Shown piece by piece: positions 1 through 7,072 of a stretch of DNA of 20,431 nt. The position numbers and the translations under genes are program-made. Source of the stretch: JBGPYB01 sp041493035 (GTDB lineage Bacteria; Acidobacteriota; Vicinamibacteria; Fen-336); NCBI GenBank assembly GCA_041493035.1, contig JBGPYB010000085.1, forward strand, positions 1 to 20,431, in the 5' to 3' direction. The notes beneath the pieces were generated by a model. The model made no database searches, was not told where the DNA came from, and saw only the letters and a program-made list of their open reading frames with translations. How positions within the stretch are numbered: position 1 is the first letter of the stretch; each line of letters begins with the position of its first letter.

Positions 1-1251
1 GGCGGTTTGCGCTTCGTGAAGCACGCCTACAACCCGCCGGGGGCCGCACCCACGCCCATCATCTCCAACGTGCGATTCTTCGACCTCGAGGGCGACGGGC
101 ACCTCGAGATCGTGGCCTGCGACATGGGCCACGGGTCGGTGTTCATCGGCGACCCGATGCGCCATCCGGGCGAGCTGAAGGAGATCGCCGTCTTGTCGAA
201 TCCGGCCCACGCCGAAATGGTCGACCTCGACAAGGATGGGAAGCAGGACCTCTTGATCGCCGACCTCGGGGAGTTCCTGCCGGGGGACCACGAGAAGGGC
301 AGCGTCGTCTGGCTGCGCCAGACGGCGCCCTTCCAGTTCGAGAAGCACGTCCTCATCGACCACCTCCCGCGGGTCGCCGAGGTCCAGGCGGCCGACTTCG
401 ACGGCGATGGCGACCTCGACCTCGTGGTGGGCGCCTTCGGATACCGCAGGGTGGGAGGGACGTTCTACTACGAGAATCGAACGACTGATTGGAAAGATCC
501 GAAGTTCGTCCCGTACACGATCGACGCGAGACCGGGCGCCATCAACGTGCCCCCGGTGGACCTGAACCGCGATGGGCGCATGGACTTCGTGTCGGTCGTC
601 GCCCAGCAGTACGAGCACGTCGTTGCCTATCTCAACAACGGGCCAGGCAAGGGCTTCCGTGCGGAGACGATCTTCCGCGGGCCGACGCCGGTGTGGGGTT
701 CCTCGGGGATCCAGGTCGTCGACTTGGACAAGGATGGCGACCTCGACGTCCTCATGACGAACGGCGATACCCTCGACGATTTCACGATCCGGCCCTTCCA
801 CGGAGTCCGCTGGTTCGAGAACAAGGGCGAGTTCCCCTTCGTCCAGCACGACCTGGCCTCGATGCCCGGAGCGCATCGAGCCCAAGCCGCGGACATGGAC
901 GGCGACGGGGACCTCGACATCGTGGCGTGCGCCTTCCTGCCCGACAGCAAGCACTCGACCTTCCAGCCCCTGGAGCGCCAGGGAAACCTGGGCGACCTCA
1001 CGAGCGTGGGCTGGCTCGAGCAGGTGCGGCCGGGCGAGTTCAAGCTCCACACCCTCGAAAAGGGGAAGCTCACCCACGTGACGCTGGACCTTGGTGACTT
1101 CGACGGCGACGGCGACATCGACGTGCTCGTGGGCAACTTCACCGGATTCACCTTCGGCAAGACCGACACGGGTTTCAAGAGCGAGGCCTGGGTCGAGCTG
1201 TGGGAGAACCAGGCGAAGCGACCGGCGAACGCAGCCGCCAACGGGAAGTGA
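1..1251 (+). CDS. FG-GAP/VCBS repeat beta-propeller protein, 5' end missing
   Basis: The frame is open from the first base to the TGA at 1249-1251, so the true start and any signal peptide lie upstream; the TTG at 7 is only the first possible in-frame start. Six calcium-loop motifs of the DxDxDGxxD type are visible: DLEGDGHLEI (82-111), DLDKDGKQDL (223-252), DFDGDGDLDL (394-423), DLNRDGRMDF (559-588), DLDKDGDLDV (721-750) and DFDGDGDIDV (1096-1125), plus DMDGDGDLDI (892-921). Such repeats form integrin-alpha-like propeller blades, usually in exported proteins. The protein ends soon after the last blade and has no ASPIC/UnbV tail, unlike the two CRTAC1 proteins later in the window. A DUF1080 gene follows 38 bases downstream on the same strand. 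The binding partner or substrate cannot be told from sequence. Confidence 0.9.
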   Translation, partial: GGLRFVKHAYNPPGAAPTPIISNVRFFDLEGDGHLEIVACDMGHGSVFIGDPMRHPGELKEIAVLSNPAHAEMVDLDKDGKQDLLIADLGEFLPGDHEKGSVVWLRQTAPFQFEKHVLIDHLPRVAEVQAADFDGDGDLDLVVGAFGYRRVGGTFYYENRTTDWKDPKFVPYTIDARPGAINVPPVDLNRDGRMDFVSVVAQQYEHVVAYLNNGPGKGFRAETIFRGPTPVWGSSGIQVVDLDKDGDLDVLMTNGDTLDDFTIRPFHGVRWFENKGEFPFVQHDLASMPGAHRAQAADMDGDGDLDIVACAFLPDSKHSTFQPLERQGNLGDLTSVGWLEQVRPGEFKLHTLEKGKLTHVTLDLGDFDGDGDIDVLVGNFTGFTFGKTDTGFKSEAWVELWENQAKRPANAAANGK

Positions 1252-1289
1252 GGATGCATCTGGAACACGGATCAAGAAAGGAAAGCTGT

Positions 1290-2093
1290 ATGACTCGGCG
1301 CCTCTGGTCGTTGGTTGCGGTCGGTCTTATGCTCGCCCCCTGTCTCTCCGGCGAGGACTCGAGGCCAAAGGCGTCGGCCAAGGGGCGCTGGGTCCGCATC
1401 TTCAACGGCAAGAACCTCGAGGGGTGGACGCCCAAGCTCACCGGTCACGACCTCGGGGACAATTTCGGGAATACGTTCCGGGTGAAGGATGGCCTCCTGA
1501 CGGTGTCTTACGACCAGTACAAGCAGTTCGACGGACAGTTCGGACACCTCTTCTACAAGGAGAAGGTGTCCCACTACAAGATCCGCGTCGAGTACCGGTT
1601 CACGGGAAAGCAGATCGCCGGGGGTCCGGACTGGGCGCTCTTCAACAGCGGCGTCATGATCCACTGCCAGTCCCCGGAGAGCATGGGCAGGGACCAGAAG
1701 TTTCCGGTGTCCATCGAGGCTCAGATCCTCGGCGACGACGGAAGCGGGAAGCGGACGACCGGCAACGCCTGCACCCCCGGCACCCTTCTCGTGCTGGGCG
1801 GCAAGCTCATCACCGACCACTGCGCCATCACGAGCCACACGGCGGTCGCGCCCGGCAAGTGGACGACGATGGTCGTCGAGGTCCACGGCAGCGCAAAGGT
1901 CAAGCACATCCTGAACGGCCAAGTCGTATCGGAGTACGAGAAGCCGCAGCTCGACCCCGACGATCCCGAAGGCGAGGCGCAGAAGCTGATCCCCGGAGAC
2001 GACCGGCTGCTGTCTGAGGGTTACGTCTCCCTCCAGGCGGAGACGCATCCCATCGAGTTCCGCAAGGTGGAGCTCCTCGTCCTCGACGAATAG
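1290..2093 (+). CDS. Exported DUF1080 (3-keto-disaccharide hydrolase-like) protein
   Basis: This 267-residue protein begins with a signal peptide (residues 1 to about 20, MTRRLWSLVAVGLMLAPCLS). The DUF1080/PF06439 concanavalin-like fold then opens with FNGKNLEGW at 38-46, the hallmark entry of the family, followed by the typical NSGVMIHCQ and the closing EFRKVELLVLDE stretch. Family members bind or cleave carbohydrates, and some hydrolyse 3-keto-glycosides outside the cytoplasm; which sugar is unknown. I chose ATG 1290 because it gives an intact signal peptide and follows a purine-rich GAAAGGAAAG stretch. The frame is open further upstream, to an ATG at 1200, but that part overlaps the preceding gene. 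LAPC at 15-18 resembles a lipobox, but proline at -1 makes lipidation unlikely. Confidence 0.9.
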   Translation: MTRRLWSLVAVGLMLAPCLSGEDSRPKASAKGRWVRIFNGKNLEGWTPKLTGHDLGDNFGNTFRVKDGLLTVSYDQYKQFDGQFGHLFYKEKVSHYKIRVEYRFTGKQIAGGPDWALFNSGVMIHCQSPESMGRDQKFPVSIEAQILGDDGSGKRTTGNACTPGTLLVLGGKLITDHCAITSHTAVAPGKWTTMVVEVHGSAKVKHILNGQVVSEYEKPQLDPDDPEGEAQKLIPGDDRLLSEGYVSLQAETHPIEFRKVELLVLDE

Positions 2094-2114
2094 GTCGGGA
2101 GCACTGCGATCCAG

Positions 2115-4196
2115 ATGCTTGCCATCCTCGTTCTGAACTTCCTTCTCGCGCAACTGGCGCCCGACCCGGTACAGCGTCTTCAGGAGGCGGCCCGTCTTCT
2201 AGCCCAGGGCCAACCGGCTCCCGGCCTGGCGATCGTCGAGGACGTCCTCTCGCGTCATGCGGAGCTGCCCGAGGCGCTCGTGCTGAAGGCCCTCCTCCTC
2301 GACGCCCTGGGTCGACCTGCGGATGCGCGACCGGTCTACGAAGCGGCGCTCAAGGTATTGCCCAACGATCCCAAGCTCCTCCGGCTGTTCGGAGCCCACC
2401 GCCTTCGCCAGCGGCAGTGGGACGAGGCCATTGCGCTGCTCGATCGAAGCGTGAGGCTGGCGCCCGACGACGCCGAGACGCTGTTCCTGCTCGCCCAGGG
2501 GCGCTTCGAGAAACGGGACCTCTCGGCGGCGGTGGACGCGATCGAACGCTGCGTTCGACTGGCTCCGGACAATCCCGCGGCCTTGCAGGCGCGCGACAGA
2601 TACCTCGCGGCCGCCGCGGCAGCAAACGGGGGAGCGACGCAGGCCGCAGCGCCCGATAGCGCCGCCACTGGCGGAGACCCCTTTTCACGGATCCAGGAGG
2701 CCAAGGCGCTCCTGGACAAGGGCGAGCCCCAGCGCGCGCTGGACATCGTCGTCGGTCTGCTGAAGGAGTATCCGCGGTCGCAGTCGAGCCATCTGCTGCG
2801 GGGGCTGGCCCTCGACGAGCTGGGCCGCCTGGACGACGCCAAGCTGAGCTACGAGAAGGCACTCGCAATAGCACCCAAAGACCCACAAATCCTTGCGGCC
2901 TTGGGGCAGCACTTCATGCGTGCCGAGGCCTGGGACGAGGCCATCCGCTATCTCGAGACGAGCAACGAGGCTGCGCAACACGCTGCGACGCTCTTCCACC
3001 TCGCCCAGGCGTACTTTCACACGGAGAACAAAGGCAAGGCTCTCGAGACGATGGAGCGCTGCGCGACGCTCTCTCCGAAGGATCCGGCGATTCTCCTGAA
3101 GCTCGGAGAGTACCGGGCCCACGCCAGCAAATTCTCTCCCGCCCTCGAGGCCTTGCTCAAGGCGCAGGCGCTGAACCCAAATGAGCCAGGCCTGGATCTG
3201 GCCTTGGGTGTCGTGCAGTTGAGCCTTCTGGACGTCGAGGCGGCCCGAACGGCTCTGGAGCGCGCCGAGAAGAGGGACCCCGAGAGTCTGGCCGTCCTCT
3301 CGAATCTGGCCGAGGCCTGCGCCAAGGCACGTGATCATGCGGCGGCCCGACGGTACTTCCAGAAGCTCCTGGATCTCGGGCAAACCGATCCGCACTACCA
3401 CGCGGGTCTTGGAGCGGCGCTCTTGGGCCTCGGGCAGAACGAAGCCGCGATCCGCGAGCTCAACGCCGCCGCTGAGCAGAACCCAAAGCTCCCGGAGGCG
3501 CACTTCCATCTCGCCCGGGCCTATCGAGCCGCGGGACACGCGGACGAGGCCGAGCGCGAGCTGCGCCTCTTCACGGCGCTGAAGGCGAACCCGTTTCAGT
3601 CCTTCAAGGATCGCTCCGATCTGGAGCAGAGCCTGTGGCACAAGGCCGAGACGCTCGTGAGACAGGGAAAAGAGGCGGAGGCCCTGAAGCTCCTTGGCGC
3701 TGGAAACGCCCCGGCGAACGAGCCCACCTACCTCGTGGGAGCCCTCTACTACTCAATCGGACGCTTTCAGGATGCCGAACGTCTGCTCGCCCACGCGATG
3801 ATCGTCGCACCCAAGCTCGCCAAGGTCCGTGCGTACCTCGGCCTCAGCTACATGGAACAGGGGCATCTCGCCGAGGCCGAGAAGGTCCTCACGGAGGAGC
3901 TGGAGCAGAATCCACGAGATCCCCTGGTGCTGATGGCGGTCGGCCAGCTCCATTTCCGTAAGAAGGAGTGGGCCGACGCGGTGCGCTACCTCGAGGAGTC
4001 GCGAGTCGCCGAACCCAACGTGCTGCTGATGCTCTGCGAAGCGCAGCTCGAGACCGGCCGGCGAGCACAGGCCCAGGAAACCGCCCAGATCGTCGCGGCG
4101 CTCGCCAGCGGGAACGCCGGGGTGCTGGCCACCCTGACGCAGTTGCTCGGCCGATACCATCTCCAGCTCGAAGCCGGCGCCACGACCGATCACTGA
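2115..4196 (+). CDS. Large exported TPR-repeat protein
   Basis: The 693-residue product is almost wholly tetratricopeptide repeats, with the usual A-x-x-x-Y/F and W/G-x-x-x-E-A-I patterns ending in P-x-x-P turns. A short hydrophobic N-terminus (MLAILVLNFLLAQLA) looks like a signal peptide or anchor. Residues 165-187 are an Ala/Gly-rich linker separating two homologous TPR blocks. TPR arrays are protein-binding scaffolds; no catalytic domain is visible. The start ATG at 2115 lies 21 bases after the DUF1080 stop, with GGGAG about 13 bases before it, so the gene is probably co-transcribed with the two genes upstream. TPR proteins often lie beside FG-GAP/CRTAC1 genes in Acidobacteriota-type genomes, which fits this setting. 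The specific partner is unknown. Confidence 0.9.
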   Translation: MLAILVLNFLLAQLAPDPVQRLQEAARLLAQGQPAPGLAIVEDVLSRHAELPEALVLKALLLDALGRPADARPVYEAALKVLPNDPKLLRLFGAHRLRQRQWDEAIALLDRSVRLAPDDAETLFLLAQGRFEKRDLSAAVDAIERCVRLAPDNPAALQARDRYLAAAAAANGGATQAAAPDSAATGGDPFSRIQEAKALLDKGEPQRALDIVVGLLKEYPRSQSSHLLRGLALDELGRLDDAKLSYEKALAIAPKDPQILAALGQHFMRAEAWDEAIRYLETSNEAAQHAATLFHLAQAYFHTENKGKALETMERCATLSPKDPAILLKLGEYRAHASKFSPALEALLKAQALNPNEPGLDLALGVVQLSLLDVEAARTALERAEKRDPESLAVLSNLAEACAKARDHAAARRYFQKLLDLGQTDPHYHAGLGAALLGLGQNEAAIRELNAAAEQNPKLPEAHFHLARAYRAAGHADEAERELRLFTALKANPFQSFKDRSDLEQSLWHKAETLVRQGKEAEALKLLGAGNAPANEPTYLVGALYYSIGRFQDAERLLAHAMIVAPKLAKVRAYLGLSYMEQGHLAEAEKVLTEELEQNPRDPLVLMAVGQLHFRKKEWADAVRYLEESRVAEPNVLLMLCEAQLETGRRAQAQETAQIVAALASGNAGVLATLTQLLGRYHLQLEAGATTDH
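2163..3089 (+). repeat. Internal duplication of a ~139-residue TPR block
   Basis: Residues 17-155 and 188-325 of the TPR protein align colinearly with an offset of about 171. Landmarks are RLQEAARLL (21) against RIQEAKALL (192), WDEAI (102) against WDEAI (273), LFLLAQGRF (123) against LFHLAQAYF (293), and ERCVRLAPDNPA (144) against ERCATLSPKDPA (314). The copies occupy about 2163-2579 and 2676-3089, separated by the Ala/Gly-rich linker. The similarity extends over several repeats, so it exceeds the generic TPR consensus and points to duplication of a multi-TPR unit. Confidence 0.75.
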
Positions 4197-4218
4197 CGGC
4201 CCGGGCCAGAGCCGAGGC

Positions 4219-6354
4219 TCAGTGGCCCTGGAGCGCCCGAAGCGCCTGGCGAATGGCGTCCCTGTCCGGCTCGATTCTCAGCGCTTTGGTGAGAGCGTCG
4301 ATGGCCGCCACTCGATCTTCCTGGCTGCACGGCTCTTGACGACAGAGGCTTGTCGCGAGCACGTAAAGGGCGCTCGCATCCCTGGGGTCAAGCTCGACCG
4401 CCCGCCGCGAGTACTGGCGCGCCTCGCGGGCCTGACCCTGGGCGATGGCGAGTCTCGCCAGCTCCACGAGGGGCAGGGACGATTCGGGCTCGTACTTCAG
4501 GACCGTGCGTAGAGACGCCGCAGCCTCCGGGTAGTGCCCCTCGTCTCGTAACGCGCGGGCCAGTTGCAGGTGAAAGCTGGGATACTGCGGGAACTGGCGC
4601 GTCAGGACCTCCCATTCGCGCGCGGCGACGCCGGTGTTGCCGATCCTCTTCTGGATGGCCGCGTACCGCTCCCGTATCTCCCAGCGAGGGCGCTCGCCCG
4701 CAAGCGCCCCTTCGTACTCTTGAACAGCCTGGGCCACCGCACCTGACTCTCCGTGGGCCCTCAGTGTCTCGAGCTCGCGGGAGAAGCGGCCCAACTGCTC
4801 CGCGTGGTCGACCTGGCCCGTGAACGGTGGCTGCCCCATGCGCTTCGCCATCGTCTCCGCCAGCATGTAGCGGTCCAGCTCCGTGAAGACCAGTCGGTGA
4901 GCGCACTCCTGCTCGCTCAGGACGGGGCGCCCGGAGTCTCTGGCGCGCACTCGGTCCGGCAAGACCTCGTGGATCCCCCGCAAGAGCGCGACGCTCAGTT
5001 CATAGTTGCCGGCGAAGGTGAAGTGGACGTGGTCGAGAAAGGGCTCTTCGCTGGGTGTGCCGATGGGACTCAGCTCGTCGAACGACTCCGCCCCATCGAC
5101 CAGGCGGACGACGCCTCGTGTTCCTTCGTCACGCGCCACTTGCCGAACGATCTCGTTGATACGCGTGTCGGCGCGAAAACGAAACGTGTCCAGATCCAGC
5201 GCTCGGCGGTAGCGCGCCTTGGCCTCGACATACTGTCCCAGGCTCCAGGCGCACCGGCCCAGGCGGAATTCCAGCTCGGCGTAGTCGCCGTCGATCCTGT
5301 CGGCCTGCCGGAAACGTTCCGCGGCTTCGGCCCAGCGCTCCTTGCCCTGGAGCGCCGTGCCTTCCCGATAGAGATCGTCCCATCTCCGGCGGTCGGCCTC
5401 CGAGAGCGTCTTCGCGTGAAGAGAGCCAAAGGGTGCGCAATGCCGCAGGTTCACAGCCACGGTGCTCAGGATGATGGGAGTGTGGGCCCGGCGGGCTACC
5501 CGACAAGTGTCGCTCAGGTTCTGCTCGAAGTGCCGATACGTGCGCTCGAGACGTGGATCCGCCGCGGCCAGCGGGTGATCCAGGAACATCTCCATCCCGT
5601 TCCACGATCCCTGTGCCTCGCCGTGGCCCGTCGCGCGAGCGCCACCGCGTACGATCGATCTCAGGAGCTGTCCTAGCCGAGTCTTCCGCAGGGCGACGCC
5701 CGCTCGCACGACGGTCAGGCTCGGGGCCGCCGATGTCAGGACGGTTCCCGCTCCGAACGGACCGACGACCTCGTTGTTGCCCACATAGACGACGAACACG
5801 TCGGGATCGAGATCGGCGGCGGCGGCGGCGACCGAATACACGACGTGGGAGTTGACCGCGGTGGTTGCGGCGTTGATCACTTCGAACTCGACGCCCGGGT
5901 ATTGGTCTCGGAGGAGAATCTCGAGCATGCGCGCGATGCCGAAGCCCGGCTCGGGATCGCCTTGGGCTGCGGAGCTGCCCAACACGAACACCCGGCACGC
6001 GTTCGCCTGCTTCTTCACCTCGAGAGAGAAGGGAGTAAAGAGCCTGGCGACGCCGGGGTCGAAGAAGAGCCACGTGAAGTACGGATTGCTCAGGAGCCTC
6101 GCCTCTCCATCGACCTGTTGCCGTACGACGAAGTCCATGGGGACGCCGTAGCCGAACAGGCGGAGTGACAGCTCCAACGCGACGAGGGCCAGCCATGGCA
6201 CTGCGAAGACGACGGCACGGAAGAGCCAGCGGCGACCCCGACGTGGCGATTCCCTCGCCGGCTCCGAGCCTTCGGGCGCCACGGTCGGGTCCACAGGACC
6301 TCGAGGCGCGCGCTTTGGCTCGACTCGCCGGCCCCTCGACCGCTTTCGGCTCAT
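4219..6354 (-). CDS. Membrane-anchored SGNH/GDSL-type hydrolase with TPRs
   Basis: The 711-residue protein has a basic N-terminus, one membrane segment (about 43-68) and then an SGNH-hydrolase domain. Visible signatures are block I GSSAAQG (126-132, candidate nucleophile Ser128), a block III-like GNNE (192-195) and block V DHVHFTFAGN (441-450, with Asp441 and His444 in the DxxH arrangement). Between the last two lies a stretch with TPR-like repeats (about 330-390). A further TPR array fills the C-terminus (about 540-700). SGNH enzymes are esterases or acetyltransferase-like hydrolases; with one N-terminal anchor and an otherwise soluble body it probably acts in the periplasm. The start ATG lies 70 bases after mazF and lacks an obvious Shine-Dalgarno sequence. 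Its stop faces the TPR gene stop across 22 bases. The substrate is unknown; O-acyl groups on exopolysaccharide are one possibility, by family analogy only. Confidence 0.85.
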   Translation of the reverse strand: MSRKRSRGRRVEPKRAPRGPVDPTVAPEGSEPARESPRRGRRWLFRAVVFAVPWLALVALELSLRLFGYGVPMDFVVRQQVDGEARLLSNPYFTWLFFDPGVARLFTPFSLEVKKQANACRVFVLGSSAAQGDPEPGFGIARMLEILLRDQYPGVEFEVINAATTAVNSHVVYSVAAAAADLDPDVFVVYVGNNEVVGPFGAGTVLTSAAPSLTVVRAGVALRKTRLGQLLRSIVRGGARATGHGEAQGSWNGMEMFLDHPLAAADPRLERTYRHFEQNLSDTCRVARRAHTPIILSTVAVNLRHCAPFGSLHAKTLSEADRRRWDDLYREGTALQGKERWAEAAERFRQADRIDGDYAELEFRLGRCAWSLGQYVEAKARYRRALDLDTFRFRADTRINEIVRQVARDEGTRGVVRLVDGAESFDELSPIGTPSEEPFLDHVHFTFAGNYELSVALLRGIHEVLPDRVRARDSGRPVLSEQECAHRLVFTELDRYMLAETMAKRMGQPPFTGQVDHAEQLGRFSRELETLRAHGESGAVAQAVQEYEGALAGERPRWEIRERYAAIQKRIGNTGVAAREWEVLTRQFPQYPSFHLQLARALRDEGHYPEAAASLRTVLKYEPESSLPLVELARLAIAQGQAREARQYSRRAVELDPRDASALYVLATSLCRQEPCSQEDRVAAIDALTKALRIEPDRDAIRQALRALQGH

Positions 6355-6424
6355 GAGATCAACACCACCGTTCCCTGCGGGTCAAACGCTGACGGGACGA
6401 CGCGGACTTCGTCAGGTTGATCCG

Positions 6425-6778
6425 TTAGGGGGCAACCTCCGGTTCTATCAAGGTCAGCACCCGAGCCAGCGTTTCCTCGACGACCTCCGGTGGCGCTTTG
6501 CAAAGGAGCTTCGCTTTCCGGGCACGCCAATCAAGGCTCTTGACCTGGTCCGAAAGTATCGCGCCTTTGGCTTGGAGACCAGGAGGCAGGAGAACCTCGA
6601 ACGGGTAGCCCTTCACCTGAGTGGTGAGGGGGCAGAAGAGCGCGAGCCCGACGCGTCGGTTGTAGGCTCCAGGCGAAATGACCAAGGCCGGCCTTGTACC
6701 CCTCTGTTCGTGGCCCGCCTGCGGATTGAACTCAAGCCAGACAACATCCCCTCGTTCTGGAACGTACTGCCGCGCCAC
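6425..6778 (-). CDS. mazF: MazF-family endoribonuclease toxin
   Basis: The 117-residue protein resembles the E. coli MazF subfamily from end to end. It starts with RGDVVWLEFNPQAGHEQRG, continues with TRPALVISP, CPLTTQ, KGYPFEV and SDQVKSLDWRAR, and ends with a helical EETLARVLTLI. MazF toxins cut single-stranded RNA at short sequences and arrest growth when their antitoxin is lost. The conserved E-x-x-G-x-R-P segment and the threonine-rich LTTQ strand are present, so the toxin looks intact. It starts at a GTG that directly follows the antitoxin TAG (TAGGTG), which implies translational coupling. A good Shine-Dalgarno sequence lies inside the mazE end. The cleavage site cannot be predicted from this sequence. 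Confidence 0.95.
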   Translation of the reverse strand: MARQYVPERGDVVWLEFNPQAGHEQRGTRPALVISPGAYNRRVGLALFCPLTTQVKGYPFEVLLPPGLQAKGAILSDQVKSLDWRARKAKLLCKAPPEVVEETLARVLTLIEPEVAP

Positions 6779-7021
6779 CTACCAGTCCTCACGACCCACG
6801 GGGCCGCCCGACACGACCTCGCCGTGCAAGTTCCTCTTGGTGATGCCTTGGAGCAACTCGCGAAGTGCGTACCTCTTCGCGCGCGGGCGCCGCACCATCA
6901 AGCCTCCCCGCTCCAGGGAGATATCGACGACGACACCGGGCCCGACCCTCGCCTCCAGCGCAAAGGACCGAGGAATGCGCAAGCCGAGGCTGTTGCCCCA
7001 CTTCTGGACTTTGGTCAGCAT
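6779..7021 (-). CDS. mazE: MazE antitoxin, AbrB-type DNA-binding
   Basis: This 80-residue protein matches MazE in both halves. The N-terminal swapped-hairpin DNA-binding region carries KVQKWGNSLGLRIPRSF, the diagnostic KWGNS-x(4)-RIP pattern. The C-terminal tail LRELLQGITKRNLHGEV followed by GREDW corresponds to the MazF-wrapping peptide of E. coli MazE (LxELVNDITPENLHxxx...W). It should neutralise the adjacent MazF and repress its own promoter. ATG 7021 is preceded by GAGAGGGTGGG, giving a Shine-Dalgarno-like stretch, and by a near-consensus promoter beginning four bases after the previous gene's stop. This is the first gene of the two-gene operon. Confidence 0.95.
   Translation of the reverse strand: MLTKVQKWGNSLGLRIPRSFALEARVGPGVVVDISLERGGLMVRRPRAKRYALRELLQGITKRNLHGEVVSGGPVGREDW
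6787..6790 (-). promoter_or_regulatory. Ribosome binding site of mazF inside mazE
   Basis: Reading the minus strand, GAGG lies eight bases before the GTG at 6778, inside the last codons of mazE. It supports the GTG start despite the zero-length gap between the two genes. Confidence 0.6.
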
Positions 7022-7025
7022 CCCA

Positions 7026-7032
7026 CCCTCTC
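7026..7032 (-). promoter_or_regulatory. Ribosome binding site of mazE
   Basis: On the minus strand, GAGAGGG ends four bases before the ATG at 7021. It is one of the few purine-rich Shine-Dalgarno-like stretches in the window and fixes this start. Confidence 0.5.
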
Positions 7033-7041
7033 AGACTACAC

Positions 7042-7069
7042 ATTGTATATCCGACACGGATGGTGTCAA
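7042..7069 (-). promoter_or_regulatory. Sigma70-type promoter of mazEF
   Basis: On the minus strand, a perfect -35 TTGACA (7064-7069) is followed after 16 bases by TACAAT (7042-7047), five of six matches to the -10 consensus. It sits between the stop of the upstream gene (7073) and the mazE start (7021) and would give a leader of roughly 15 bases. The stretch is visibly more A+T-rich than its surroundings. It is the best promoter match I found in the window. Confidence 0.8.
7049..7067. promoter_or_regulatory. Palindromic operator candidate in the mazEF promoter
   Basis: ATCCG-ACA-CGGAT (7049-7061) is a perfect inverted repeat with five-base arms lying in the -35/-10 spacer. An overlapping repeat, GACAC-GGATG-GTGTC (7053-7067), runs into the -35 box. 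Overlapping alternative palindromes recall the alternating palindrome bound by MazE/MazEF in E. coli. Binding here is inferred from position and symmetry only. Confidence 0.55.
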
Positions 7070-7072
7070 GTG

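Noticed and set aside
4198..4207. Perfect palindrome GGCCCGGGCC between converging stops, as a terminator
   Set aside because: It has no loop and no following T-run, and short G+C palindromes are frequent at this base composition.
6355..6424. Promoter or terminator in the 70 bases between mazF and the SGNH gene
   Set aside because: TTGACC with a 17-base spacer has only a two-match -10 (TTGATC). The six-base inverted repeat CTGACG/CGTCAG (6389-6415) has a 15-base loop and no T-run. Neither is convincing.
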